From Progne subis subis (Eukaryota > Chordata > Aves > Passeriformes > Hirundinidae): DNA of 64,000 nucleotides. Location of the stretch: positions 62,001-126,000 of the forward strand of contig JAKJHU010000663.1 in the NCBI GenBank assembly GCA_022316685.1, read 5' to 3'. A program made the translations under genes and the position numbers. Below the pieces are notes generated by a model that made no database searches, was not told the origin of the DNA, and saw only the letters and a list, made by a program, of their open reading frames with translations. Positions 46,000-57,472 of this stretch are shown piece by piece. Each line of letters begins with the position of its first letter. The first letter of the stretch is position 1.

Positions 46000-47913
46000 A
46001 CTGGGAGTCTGTTATTGTCCACCCAAGCAGGAAGAGGAAGAGCTGGACAACTTATTCTATAAGCAGCTGGAGAATGTTTCAGGATCACCAGCCCCTGTTC
46101 TTTGTAGGTGACTTTAACCTGCCAGACATCTTCTGGGATCTTCATACAGCAGCAAAGAGGCAGTTCCATGGAAGGTTTTGGAGTGTATGGAGAACAACCT
46201 GTTGTCACAGCTGGTGTGAGCCCACCAGGGGATGGACTATGTTAGACCTGTTGTTTGCAAATAGAGAAGAACAGGTGGGAGATGTGGTGGTTGGAGGATG
46301 CTTGGGACAGAGTGATCAAGAAATGAGAGAGTTCTCGATATTTGGTGAAATCAGGAGGAACATTAATAAGACTTTTACACCGGGCTTCAAGAGGGCAGAC
46401 TTTGGCCTATTTAGGAGACTTATTCAGAGAGTTCCTGGGAAACAATGAAGTCCCAGGAAGGGTGGACATGCTTCAAAGCAGAGATCTTGAGGGTAGAGGA
46501 ACAGACTGTATGCTGAAAGATGAGCTGACGAGGCAAACGTCCATCCTGGACAGGCAATAGGGTTTTGAAAGATCTTAGGGATAAAAAGAGGATGTACCAT
46601 CTTTGGAAGGAGGGTCAGGTCTCTCAGGAGGTATTTAAGAGAGTTGCTAGAGCATGTAGGAAAAACAGCAGGGTGGCCAAAAGCTCAGTTCAAACTTAAT
46701 TTGACAGCTTTTGTAAAGGATAATAAAAAAAGTTTTTACAAATATATTAGAGGCAAAGGAAGGGTAAGACCAACCTTTGTTCTCTACTGGATGTGTGAGG
46801 GAACTCAGTAACTGCAGATGAGGAGAAGGCAGAAGTGCTTGATGCCTTCTTTGCCTCAGTGTTTAGTGGGAAGAACAGCTTCTCAGGACAACTGCCCTCC
46901 TGGGCTGGTAGATGGTGTCAGGGAGCAGAATGGTCCCCCTGTTATCCAGGAGGAGGCAGTCAGAGAACTGCTGAGATGCTTGGATGTTCATAAATCTATG
47001 GGCCCAGATGGGATCCATCCCAAGGTGATGAGGGAGCTCGCAGATGAGCCTGCAAAGCTGCTCTCCATCATTTACCAACAGCCCTGGCTCACTGGTGAGG
47101 TTCCAGGTGGCTGGAAGCTGGCCAATGTGACATGCATTCACAAGAAGGGTGGGAAGGAGGATCCTGGTAATTAGAGGCCAGTTAGCCTGACCTCAGTACC
47201 CGGTAAGGTCATGGAGCAGTTTATATTGAGTGTCATCACACAGCACCTACAGGATGGCCAGGGTATCAGACCCAGGCAGCATGGGTTTAGGAGGGGTAGG
47301 TCGTGTTTGACCAGCCTGGTCTCCTTTTATGACCAGGTAACCCACCTGGTGGATGTGGGAATGCTGTGGATGTTGTGTATTTGGACTTCAGCAAGGCCTT
47401 TGACACTGTCTCCCACAGCACACTCCTGGAAAAGCTGGCAGCCCACGGCTTGGACAGGAGCACTCTTTGCTGGGTTAAGAACTGTCTGCATGGCCGGGCC
47501 CAGAGAGTGGTGGGGAACGGTGCTGCATGCAGCTGGCAGCCAGTCACCAGTGGTGTTCCTCAGGGGTCTGTGCTGGGGCCAGCTCTGTTCAGGATGTGTT
47601 ATTGATCACATGGATGAGGGTAATGAGTCTTTCCTTAGCAAATTTGCAGATCACACCAATCTGAGAGCATGTGTAGATCTGTTGGAAGGTAGGAGGGCTC
47701 TGCAGAGAGACGTGGAACAGTTGGATGGATGGGCAGAGTCCAATAAGATGAGGTTTAATAAGTCAAGTACTGAGTCCTGCATTTTGGGCACAATAACCCC
47801 CTGCAATATTGTAGTCTGGGGACAGTGTGACTGGACAGTGCCCAGGCAGAAAGGGCCTGGGGCACTGATGTACAGCAGGCTGGGCATGAGCCAGCAGTGT
47901 TTCCAGGTGTCCC
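46000..47913 (+). mobile_element. CR1 LINE in palindrome spacer, 3'-truncated at the arm junction
   Basis: Plus-strand translation shows endonuclease motifs (GDFNLPDIFWD, MLDLLFANREEQVGDVVVGG, SDQEM, KRADFGLFRRL) at about 46105-46435, then reverse transcriptase motifs: LLRCLDVHKSMGPDGIHPKV, NVTCIHKKG, RPVSLTSVPGKV, HGFRRGRSCLTSL, VVYLDFSKAFDTVSHSTLL, VTSGVPQGSVLGPALF, then SKFADHTNL at about 47636-47662 and MRFNKSS. The catalytic FADD box reads FADH, and there are several frameshifts, so it is dead. CR1 copies normally lose the 5' end; this one instead stops at the RLGMSQQC region near 47913 with no 3' untranslated part, directly against kinase exon-1-like sequence. Confidence 0.9.
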
Positions 47914-48167
47914 CGGCCCCGGCCCCGGCCCCGGCTCCTCCCGGGCCCCGCAGAGGACACACGCGGTGCAGCCGCTCCCGCCGCCTCCGCTGCGGCTTCC
48001 CCCGGCCGGAGCTCCGCCGCTCGGCAGCGCGGCCGCCGGCCCCGAGCCGCCGCTGTCCCGTGCCAAGGAGCGAACGCCTGGGGATGCCCGGCCCGGGGCG
48101 GTTGAGGGGCGCTCGGGGGCCGTTCCTGGCCCCGGGCCGAGCGCTGACAGCCGCGTCTCGCCGGCAG

Positions 48168-50188
48168 GGAAGGCGCAGCACGGCCTCAAGGAGCAGTACC
48201 GAGTGGGGTCGCTCCTGGGGCGCGGCGGCTTCGGCAGCGTCTTCGCGGCGACGCGGCTCTCGGACAGCGCCCCGGTGAGCGGCGGGGTCGGCGGCGGGCG
48301 CAGGAGATGGAGCATGGGGCTGGGCAGGGCGGGTGCTGAGCTCATCCCGCTGCTCCCCTTGGTTTGCAGGTGGCCATCAAAAGGGTGCCACGGAACCGCG
48401 TCCGGCACTGGGACCAGCTGGTGAGTGAGCGGGGGCCAGCGGGAGAAAGCCGGGGCGTGCTGGGCGGGGATGAGCCGAGGCCCCGGCAGGGTGGAAGCCC
48501 CAAGGATGCATGGAGGGAGAGCGGGTGTGAGGCCAGCGCAGGGTGCAGAGCATCCCGGGCTGGGTGAGGGCTTCCCCAGCCCTGGCACTGCATCAGCCCC
48601 ACTGACGGCATCGTGCTCCTCCCGCAGCCCAACGGCACCAGCGCACCACTGGAGATCGTGCTGCTGCACAAGGTCTCCACTGGCTTCCCTGGTGTCGCCC
48701 AGCTGCTGGAGTGGCTTGAGCTCCCCAACGACATCATCATGGTGCTGGAGCACCCGGAACGAATGTCAGGACCTCCGGCATTTCATTCGGGCACGGGGGT
48801 TCCTGTCCGAGGAGGTGGCGCGGGAGCTGTTCCAGCCAGGTGCTGGAGGCCGTGCAGCACTGCACCAGCTGCGGGGTCCTGCACAGGGACATCAAACCAG
48901 AGAACATCCTGGTTGACCTGGCCACCCGGCAGGCCAAATTGATCGACTTTGGCTGTGGCATCTACCTGCAAGACACGGCCTACACTCACTTTGCAGGTGA
49001 GCCCACAAAGGGTGTGCTCCCAGTTCTGGACATCTCCTGGCCCAACATCTCATGACCCAACCTGGGTGTGGCAGCAGGGGTTCTCCGCTTTTGCTGCCAG
49101 TCATGGCATTGAGCCTTCAGCGAAGTGGCTTTTGAGCAGGGGCAGGTGAGGGTCAGCTTCCAGCCGTGCTGGCAAGCCTTTTCCAGCCACTCTGCCAGGA
49201 CTGGGGCTGGGACTGGGGGCAGCCAGCCTGACAGAAACACCCGTGTGTGGGGGTGGCAGGAGAGGGGTGGAGCCAGAACCTGTGCTCCAGCCAGTTTGGT
49301 GTGCAGGTCAGAAAGGGCTTGGACTGCTCCAGTCACCTGGTTTGCCTTGGCTTCAGAATGTTTTTGGGGCAATGCAGGCAGGGAGGATGAAGGCATGGTT
49401 TTTCCCCAGCACTGAATGGGATTTTCCTTGTCATGGTTTGGGCACTGCCAGAATTTACACTGCCCTCTTCCAACACCAGTGACTTCTTTTCCGGCCCCAA
49501 GGTTGTCTACAAGTCCCAGGTGCTGGTGAGAGGGCAGCAGGTCACACCACGTGCCACTGGGGCAGCCTCCCGCATGCCCAGGGGTGCTGGGGCCAGGCTC
49601 TGGGAGCAGCAGCATTCCCCTGATGAGCTCCATCTGCATTCCATAGGAACACCGTCATACAGTCCCCCGGAATGGACCCACTTTGGCTGGTACTACGGCA
49701 AGCCAGCTACCATCTGGTCCCTGGGCATCCTGCTGCACCAGATGGTCTGCGGGGAGCACCCTTTCAGGAGGGGCCAGAACATCAGCTGGGACCATCAGCT
49801 CTCACTGCCACAATGGCTCTCTCAAGGTGGATCCTCATCTCTGGGCACGGGGGCAATACCAGTTCTGGGAGACAGCAGCGGGCTCGTGAGCATCCTGCTC
49901 TGGCAGCTGCTGAGGAGGTGGCACATGTCCTGCTCTCCTGCTCTCCTCCAAAGCAGGGAATTGATGGGAAAGTTTAGGCCCAGCTCTGAGAACATCCAGC
50001 ATGGCCTGGGCATGGCAATAGTGGGCAAAGCAGTCAGGAGCCTTCTCTAAATGACTAGCAGTTTCTGGTTCCTCTCCCCAGAGTGCCAAGATCTGATCAG
50101 GAGATGTTTAACCATGCTAGACGTGGACAGGCCTTCATTAGAAGACCTCTTCCGTGATCCTTGGATGCAGGATATTCATCAGCTGTAG
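48168..50188 (+). pseudogene. PIM1-like serine/threonine kinase, right copy, frameshifted in exon 4
   Basis: Exons: 2 at 48168-48274 (107 nt), 3 at 48370-48420 (51 nt), 4 at 48628-48996 (369 nt), 5 at 49647-49826 (180 nt), 6 at 50082-50188 with TAG stop; all introns have GT-AG ends. The glycine loop LLGRGGFGSVFAATRL, catalytic [63 protein letters not shown] and the C-terminal DRPSLEDLFRDPWMQDIHQL are all readable. Exon 4 has two 1-bp insertions (an A near 48763 after the hinge ERPER-equivalent and an A near 48838 before QVLEAVQHC), making it 369 instead of the expected 367 nt, so the frame is lost within the kinase domain. Its exon 1 and promoter are cut: sequence upstream of about 47912 is a CR1. 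I therefore call it a pseudogene, with the caveat that two 1-bp errors in the assembly would also explain exon 4. Confidence 0.9.
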
Positions 50189-50464
50189 AAGATGGGAGAG
50201 AGCCACAGGCACCCTTTGATGCAGGGCCCTGGTAAGTAACAGCTGCACACATGCCTTGGCAATCAGAAGCAAAGAAACCCAGACTTTTTTCTGCTGCCTG
50301 TGTCACTGCACAGGGGTCCTCTGATGGGAGCACGCAGCCCTTGTGCTGGAGCTGAGTGTGTCTGCCCAGCACTGGTGGCTGCCATCCCAGCTGGTTTGGC
50401 TTGTCCTGGTTCACTGACAGCTGGGGCCCTGGGCAGAGCACTGAGAGCCTGGTCTCACCCCCAG

Positions 50465-51615
50465 GGAAGGAGAAGGAGCCCCTGGAGGAGCTGTACCAGG
50501 TGGGGCTGCTGCTGCTGGAGACAGCGAGGATGACATCAAGGATGACAACCTCTTCCTCGACCTGGCCAGCACAAAGCCGGAGAGGAGGGACTCTGATTCT
50601 GGAACCTTCTTCAAAGCCAGGCTCCACAGTGAATTTGCAGATGAGTCCACACACAGGGGGATGCTCCCAGATTTGGGCATTGCACAGCCTGGCCAGGAAC
50701 CAAAGGTTCCCCCTTTGCTGGGGCTGATGTAACTGATTTTTCAGTGGGCTGCCAAGCTGCTTTGTGTCAGGGCTGGGGCCATGGGCTGGGGTGGTTACGA
50801 AATGGGAGTCGGCTCCTCGCCCTGCCATCAGCCCCCACCACCCACCGTGCCCTGGGCTGGGGCTGGGGCAGCCAGCCCGACACAAACAAACCCCCATGGC
50901 AGGAACAGAGGTGGGACTCCAGCACCTGTGCACGGCTGCTTTGCTTTGCAGTCAAGGAAGGGCTTGGGCTGCTCAACTACCCTTGTTTGCTTTGGGATCA
51001 CCATCACTTTTAGGGGGGCAGTGCAGGGGGGAAGGAGAAAGCATGGGCTTCCCTCACCCGTGGGTGGGTTTTTCCCTAGCATGCAGGGGTTGGGCCTTTA
51101 TCAACCTGTGACTGACATAAAATCTTTTATCTTTTCCCTTGTTTCCCTTTTTATCTGTAATCTATTTTCCTTAATTTGTTGTTAGTTTTATAAAAGAAGC
51201 CTTCCAGGCAGTGTCCAGTCTGGATGGGGAAGTGCTTGGGACCAGCTGTGGCGTGGATGGGCCGTGCCCTTGGAGAAGGCTGAGGACATCCTTTGGGAGC
51301 AGCTTTTCTTCCAGCGGCGGATGGTGCGAGGTGGGTGTCCATCTTCTTGGCATGGGTGGGATAAGAGCTTTTGGGAGATGGCAGCGAGCACAGGAGCATC
51401 CTGCTCTGGGCAGCTGCTGAGGAGGTGGATGTGCCGTGGCTGGCTGCAGGCTGGGCACATGTCCTGCCCTCCTGCTCTGCTGCCAAAGGCAGCAATGATG
51501 GGCAGCTTTGGGCACCGCTCTGAGCACGGCCAGCATGGCCTGGGCACCGCGGGCGGCTGGGACAAGGGCACAGGAGCCTTCAGCTGATGGGCGGTTTCTG
51601 CTTTCTCTCCTTGCA
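50465..51615 (+). pseudogene. Older PIM-like kinase remnant, right arm
   Basis: Mirror of 41130-42290. Acceptor CAG at 50462-50464, then GKEKEPLEELYQVGLLLLE, a jump to DIKDDNLFLDLAS at 50532, an intron-4-like part (about 50750-51050), exon-5-like VPLEKAEDILWEQLFFQRRM at about 51264-51323 and intron-5-like sequence to the CTTGCAG at about 51610-51616, where an exon 6 would start but is no longer readable. The glycine loop and activation segment are missing. It lies downstream of the right kinase copy in the same orientation. Confidence 0.7.
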
Positions 51616-51616
51616 G

Positions 51617-52574
51617 TTGGGCTCTGCTGATGCTGAGGCTGCTCTGGGCTCTGCAGGGCTCTGCTGGAGCTCAGCAACAGGCCGGAATCAGCCAAAGAAG
51701 AAACGGTGTGACCTGCAGCAGAGACTTGCTTGAGTGTTTTGGCAGTGCTGCTCAAGTTTGGAGAACGTACATCTCCAAGGGAAAACATGACATCCCCCCT
51801 AAATTAAACCTTTTCAATACCTTGAGAAACGAAATCAATCTGGAATGGTTCCAAATGACACTTGTCAGCTTGCTCAAGCTGTAGCACAGCCCTTCACTGA
51901 GCAGTTCTCTCCCCAGCTGCCTTTTACTTCACAACTGTTCCCTCCTTTCCCCAGTGAGTTCCCAGCCCATCGCAGTCTCCGTCACACTGTTGCCTTCCTT
52001 GATGCCCCTCACCATGAGGGAGACCAAGTCCCAGGATTAGGGACTCATCCTGTCCCTGGCGGAAGAAAAGCAATGTCTCAGAGGTACAGTGGCATTTTAG
52101 TGTCATTCAGAGCTGCTCTCCAGCTCTCCTCACTGCTGAGTTCCCTCTCCCTTTTCCTCATGCTTCCAGCAGCATGAGCTCTGTGAATCCCCCTGAGCCT
52201 CCCCTCTCTTTCCAGCCCACCCACCCAGCTCAGTTAGACTAAAGCTGAAGCTTCTTTGTCTCCTCTGGCACACACCAGTGCAGTCCCCTCTGCGCAGAGC
52301 CCCAGCCCCAGAGCACAGCACACAGCAGTGCAGTCCGGGCTGGAGCAGCTGCCCTGCGCCCCTGGCTTGGCTGTTTGTGGCACCTAAATGCTCCCTGTTT
52401 CCAGCTCTGCCTGCAGGATGGCCCCAGGGCAGAGCCCAGCTGGGCTCCCACTGCATTCCCTGGAGCCTGGGGCAGACAGTGGTGCCAGAGCTGTGCTTCA
52501 TGGGGAGCACCCAGAGCTGTGGCTTGCAGTCAGTGTTTGCAAGGGTTGTGTTCTCATGTCCTGCAGCTTGTGGG
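51617..52574. other. Right-arm noncoding DNA, no gene
   Basis: Mirror of 40171-41125, with no recognisable gene. Confidence 0.4.
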
Positions 52575-52705
52575 GAAAGGGTCCGTGTGTGCCAGGGGCT
52601 CTTGCATGTCTCTGTATCCATGGACAGAAGGGTCTGTGTGTGCCAGGGGCTCTTGGATGTCTCTGAATCCATGGATAGAAGGGTTTGTCTGTGTAAGGCT
52701 TTCCA
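52575..52705. repeat. ~51-bp VNTR, two units plus partial (right arm)
   Basis: Same unit as 39940-40170 in reverse orientation but with fewer copies. Confidence 0.85.
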
Positions 52706-54925
52706 TAATGTCTTTGTCCTCATGGGTATGGAATGAACACTGAGAGTGAAAGTGTCAGTCACGTTGCTTGCACACTCCTTCCTTTCTGTACAAGACACAT
52801 CAGTGCACACCCCCACGTACAGACACAATAAAAGGGATAAGAATGGATAGAGATTTCCCACAGAGCTCTAACTTTGGCATAACTCACTTGTAAGCTGGTG
52901 GCCAGGGGATTTTTTTTTTCCCAGCTCAGTGTGAATAGGTGTCCAAGAGCTGAAGGGAGCAGCATTCAGAAGCAGTTTCAGGATTTCCAGGCAGGAAATG
53001 GAGCTGACAACCATCCGTGTAACTCGCCATATTCATCAGGATGAGCTGCTGGTTCTTTAGGAATATGGCACAATGGAGACAAGCCTTAGGAAAATCCCAG
53101 CTCTCTGTGGATTTATGCTATGGGGGGTGCAGCAGAAACACTTTGTGTCTGCTCTGGGGGACACAAGGTCCAAGGATCTGCGGTGGCAGAAGGTGACTTG
53201 GGCTGGTGGCAGGTTAAGTCCTGTTTCATGACATTCAGAGGGGCACAGGACAAAGCCCCAAGCCCCCTGAGACCCCTGATGAACTCTTTGTGTTGCCGCA
53301 CATCCTCGAGGAAAAGCTGCTGTCACACAATCCATTGGGATTTTGGAAATTTCATTTGCAATACTTTACATCCAAGTTTCAAACTGTCATATTTTTACAG
53401 TCAAGACGCTGTCATGCACAATCCATCTTTCAGTTGCCTGTTGCTTCAACCACAATTTAAAATAACTCAATATTCGAAAAAATCCCCAAAATCTCTAAAC
53501 GAAGGCAGATGATGGATCCTTGCCACCAGCACATTTACAAAGTAAGTAACTGAATTCTCATTTCAAAATATCAGTTTCCTTTTTCTTAATCCAAAATTAC
53601 AGAAGAATTTTAACAATATGTTTTGTGGCAGTTTTTTGCTTTCATTTTTTCTGGTTTTTTGTTCTTGTTGTTGTTGTTGATGTTTTTATTTTTGTTTTTT
53701 TGTTTTGTTTTTATAAACAGAAAATACATCCTAAAAAAGGCATGTCCTCTGCTCTGGTTCATGTTTAGAGCAGCTCCCATCCCGCTGACCTGAGCTGCTC
53801 ACACAGAGCCCGGCAGCTCCTGGCCCTGCAGGGCTGAGGCTTTTCCCCACTGCTGGGCACAGACTGATGGAGCAGCACTGCTGAACACGGGGACACACAG
53901 AGGGAGCAGAAGCAGCTGCCTTTGTCCACCTGAAGCTCCAAGGCCCAAACTGTGAGCAGACAGGGCTGGAAGAGACTGGCAGGCTCCCTGTTTGCTGTGC
54001 TGCCCCACTTGTGCCCGGCCCAGCTCTGCGGGAGGCAGAGGGAGAACAAGGGGCAGCTCCCTGCCAGCCCCAGCCCAGGGACCCCTGCAGCCCCGGGCCT
54101 TGGGGCACTGTCAGCACCCGCTGCTCCAGCCACCGCTTCTGCTGGCCCTGACAGCAACAAGCCAAATGGTGGCTGATCCCCAGGGAGCAGCAGCAGTGCC
54201 TGGATCTGATCCCTCACTCTGGGGCACGGCTGCACAAATGACCCCACTGCAGCAGCAGCAGCAGCCCATGGAGCTGACTTTCAGCACAGCCCCTGCCACT
54301 CTTCCCTCCCGTGTGCACTGGTGTCACAGCAGCCTGAGGCACCTGGGAGCCCTCAGGGCCAGCAGGGACTTGAGATGGCAGCCCTGGGCTCCTGGAGGTT
54401 GTGCAAGGAACAGAGGTGGGGACTCCCTCTCCACGTGCAGCTTCCAGATGGAAAAGGCTGCTGTGAGCAGGCAGCTCCAAGGGCAGAGAAAGGAGGGTCT
54501 CGAACCCCTGGATCTGTGCCAGTTCCACAGTGCTGGGCAGCAGGCCACCTAGCACAGGGGGCACAGAGGGACACAGCAAGAGGGACAAAAGCAGGCAAGG
54601 TCAGAGACTGGGAAGAGCCAGACCTGGGAGCAGGAACAGCTGCTTCATTGCACTCTTGGAGAAAGCTCTTGGCTGCTTCAAAGTGCTGAAAGGTCAGGAA
54701 GGGCAGAGAGGAAGGGCCACACCAAACAATGCTCCTGTTTTTCACAGCCTCCCCTCTCAGTGTCCCAGAAGGAATTGCATGAACTGTATTCTTCTCTCTG
54801 AGTTGTCTCGTTCAATGTGAGCAGCTCAGCACCAGGAAGCTGAAGGAGCTGAAGCCTTAGGCCTCAAGAGCTGAGCAAGAGGAAACTGTTTTGAGCAAAG
54901 CAATGCTGCTAACATGGACCTGGCT
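52706..54925. other. Right-arm noncoding DNA, no gene recognised
   Basis: Mirror of 37461-39930. The stretch 53520-53745 is T-rich with a short (GTT)n run and replaces about 480 bases of different sequence in the left arm. Confidence 0.45.
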
Positions 54926-54929
54926 GAAT

Positions 54930-55065
54930 CAGCAGATGGAATCCTGGAATTATGGAATCCTTTCTGTTGGGAAAGACCTCTGAGCTCATGGAGTCCAGCC
55001 GCTCACCCAGCAGTGTCAAGCCCAGCAGCTAAACCACGTCCCTCAAGTTCCAAGGCCTGGACAAC
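54930..55065 (-). mobile_element. CR1 3'-end fragment (right arm)
   Basis: Mirror of 37330-37460, with GGAATCCTGGAATTATGGAATC as the reversed tail followed by GGGAAAGACCTCTGAGCTC. Confidence 0.6.
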
Positions 55066-55734
55066 AGGCCCTGAGTGAGGCCTGAACAACAGGCCCTGAG
55101 CCAAAGGAGACCTCTGGATGAACCTTCTAACCAAAGGTTATCTTTGTATCTGCTCATTAATGAAATATGCACGGTCATTAGAGCTGTGATAGGTGTATCC
55201 ACTCATTAGTAAAACATGGATTGACATTTCTGTGTTTAGAAACTGGACAAGGCCATGAAATCTGACATCTGGCCTGTCTGGGAGTTTCGGATCCAAGTCA
55301 ACTCCCTTGGTTCCTCCTTGAGCCCTGGCCAGGCTTTGGGTGAAACCCAAGAGGAGAATGAAAGCAGATGTTCCTGCACTAGAAGTGCTGTCAGTTGGTT
55401 TATTCAGCACTGTCAGAGCTGGGCCCTCTCACAGCCAGGTTGGAGCCTCACCTGGGGCTGGAGGCACCTGCAGGAATTCCCAGTGTCCGGGAGTGGCTCT
55501 GCAGTCCTTGGCTGGGACAACTTCCCCCAGCTGATGTGTGGATGTGGGTGACGGGAAAGTCTGAGGGGACCTGGTGCTGTCTCTTTCTTAATCACTGCAG
55601 GCAATCTTTGGTAGTGATGATTGGGTGCATTGCTGAGCTTCTCCTTTGCTGATTCTTTGCACTTTTGCATTATAATAAATCAGAGAATTCCTGAACTTTG
55701 TGTCTGTGTCTTTGGTGCTGACCCTGCTCACCAG
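55066..55734. other. Right-arm segment, no gene
   Basis: Mirror of 36661-37329; nothing recognised. Confidence 0.35.
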
Positions 55735-56065
55735 CAGAACAGACACTGCGGCCCCACAGAACCAAAGGTGCCGTGTGACACTGCGGGGCCTGGTGTGACC
55801 AAGGGTCAGTTGTGTCACTCTGTCACCAAGGACACCTCTCTGCCATGTCAGGACTTCTTAGAACCGAGGGACCATTGTGGCACTGCAGGACCTCATGAAA
55901 CCAAGTGGACCATAGTGACGCTTTGTGCTCTCATGGAACCAGGATGAAATTGTTACATTGCGGGGCCCCAAGGAATCCAGCAGCCATTTTTCCTCTTCAT
56001 GGCCTCATGGAACCATGGAGACCATTGTGACACTGCAGGGACCTGTATAACCAAAGGTCCATTGT
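55735..56065 (-). repeat. ~38-bp minisatellite block in right arm (reverse)
   Basis: Mirror of 36310-36660; about eight units in reverse orientation. Confidence 0.85.
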
Positions 56066-56517
56066 TTTCCTCTGGCTGGCACTGCAGAGTCCAGACTCTC
56101 CCTGCCCCTGTCCCAGCCCCAGAGAGCAGCAGAGTCAGGTCTGGCCCTGCAGCAGGGACTGGAGGCCATGGGGCTCAGGGACAGGGACTCTCTCTGTTTC
56201 CTGGAGATTTTCCCCCTGCAGGTGTTTCCCTGTGCATGATGTCTCCCTGCCAGCACTCACAGACCCCAAATCTCTGTGCACTCTCCCTGGCCCTACAGAA
56301 CCCTGCCTGTTTGCAGGGCACTGGCTGGGGGCAGGTTCTGTTTGCAGCTTGGAGAACGGAGAGGTCAGACTCAGCCTGATGGGCCCAGATGCCGAGGCAA
56401 CAAGATAATGCTTGAACTGTGCAAAAAGCTGTAGCTGTGCAGAAAGAAATAGTTCCCTTGTAACAAGGAATGGGAATGAAGCCATTTTCAGAAATCAGCA
56501 AATTCATCAGAACAAGA
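56066..56517. other. Right-arm segment, no gene
   Basis: Mirror of 35874-36309; nothing recognised. Confidence 0.35.
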
Positions 56518-57472
56518 TGTATTGGTTTGGCACGGCCTGGTTTTTGGCAGCAGGGGCACCACGTATATCCATGGGAGATGCAGAGATCCACTCTCAGCCC
56601 ATGGGGATCCATGGGGATGCAGAGATCCACTCTCAGTCCCGGAGGATCCATGGGGATGCAGAGATGCGCTCTCAGCCCATGGGGATCCATGGGGATGCAG
56701 AGATCCACTCTCAGCCCATAGGGATCCATGGGGATGCAGAGATCCACTCTCAGCCCATGGGGATCCATGGGGATGCAGAGATCCACTCTCAGCCCATGGG
56801 GATCCATGGGGATGCAGAGATCCACCCACAGCCCTGGGGAGGTGCCCATCCCAGAGCGGGTGGATGCCTGGATGAGGCTGTGATCCAGTGGGAGACCCGG
56901 TGGAGAGAGGGGGCCCTGCTTCCAGGCTGGAGCAGCCTGTCCTTGGAGGACTGCACCCCGTGGGAGGAGAGCCCCATGCTTGCAGCAGTTTGGGAGGACT
57001 GTGTGCCTGTGGGAGGGACTCAACGTTGCAGCAGGTGCGGTAGGGCTGCTGCTCGTGAGAGTGGACCCACGCTGGGGCAGTTCATGGAGAGCTGTATCCA
57101 GTGGGAGGGACTCCATGGCCACATGGGGGAAGGACTCCTCTCCCAGAGCACCAGAAGAAAATCTCTAGATGAAATGAGAAAACTCCCATGCCCTGTCTCT
57201 CTGTGCTGTCGTGGGAAGGACGGAGGAGCTGGATGGAAAAAAGGTGTTTTAAGGGTTTATTTACCTCTCATTATTCTCCTCTGATTCTGTTAGTAGTAAA
57301 ATTCACTTTGCAACTTGAGCCTTTTTTGAATTTGAAGTGTTTCTCCTGGTCCTTATGTCACTCATGAGATGTTTGTTAATATTTTTTTCCTTCTCTGTCC
57401 AGCTGTGACAGGGGAGGATGAGTGAAGGACTCTTGTGGGTGCCTGGCATTGGGCCAGTGTCCAGCCATGACA
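56518..57472 (+). mobile_element. Solo LTR of avian endogenous retrovirus, right-arm copy (955 bp)
   Basis: Mirror of 34919-35873 and the same length. In sense orientation it begins TGTATTGGTTTGGCACGG, a start typical of a common bird LTR type, and ends CCAGCCATGACA. It contains the 39-bp repeats at about 56563-56836. A 290-codon plus-strand frame (56412-57284) crosses the LTR but is a product of the repeat periodicity. Confidence 0.7.
56563..56836. repeat. 39-bp tandem repeat inside the LTR (right arm), seven units
   Basis: Seven units of GGGGATGCAGAGATCC-type motif, the same copy number as in the left arm, so the expansion predates the palindrome. Confidence 0.85.

Noticed and set aside
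47211..48278. 355-codon frame running from CR1 reverse transcriptase into kinase exon 1-2 DNA
   Set aside because: It starts inside a dead LINE and reads the kinase part in the wrong frame, so it is not a fusion gene.
56412..57284. 290-codon plus-strand frame with 13-residue repeats
   Set aside because: It crosses an LTR and its 39-bp tandem repeat; the left arm does not keep the same full frame.
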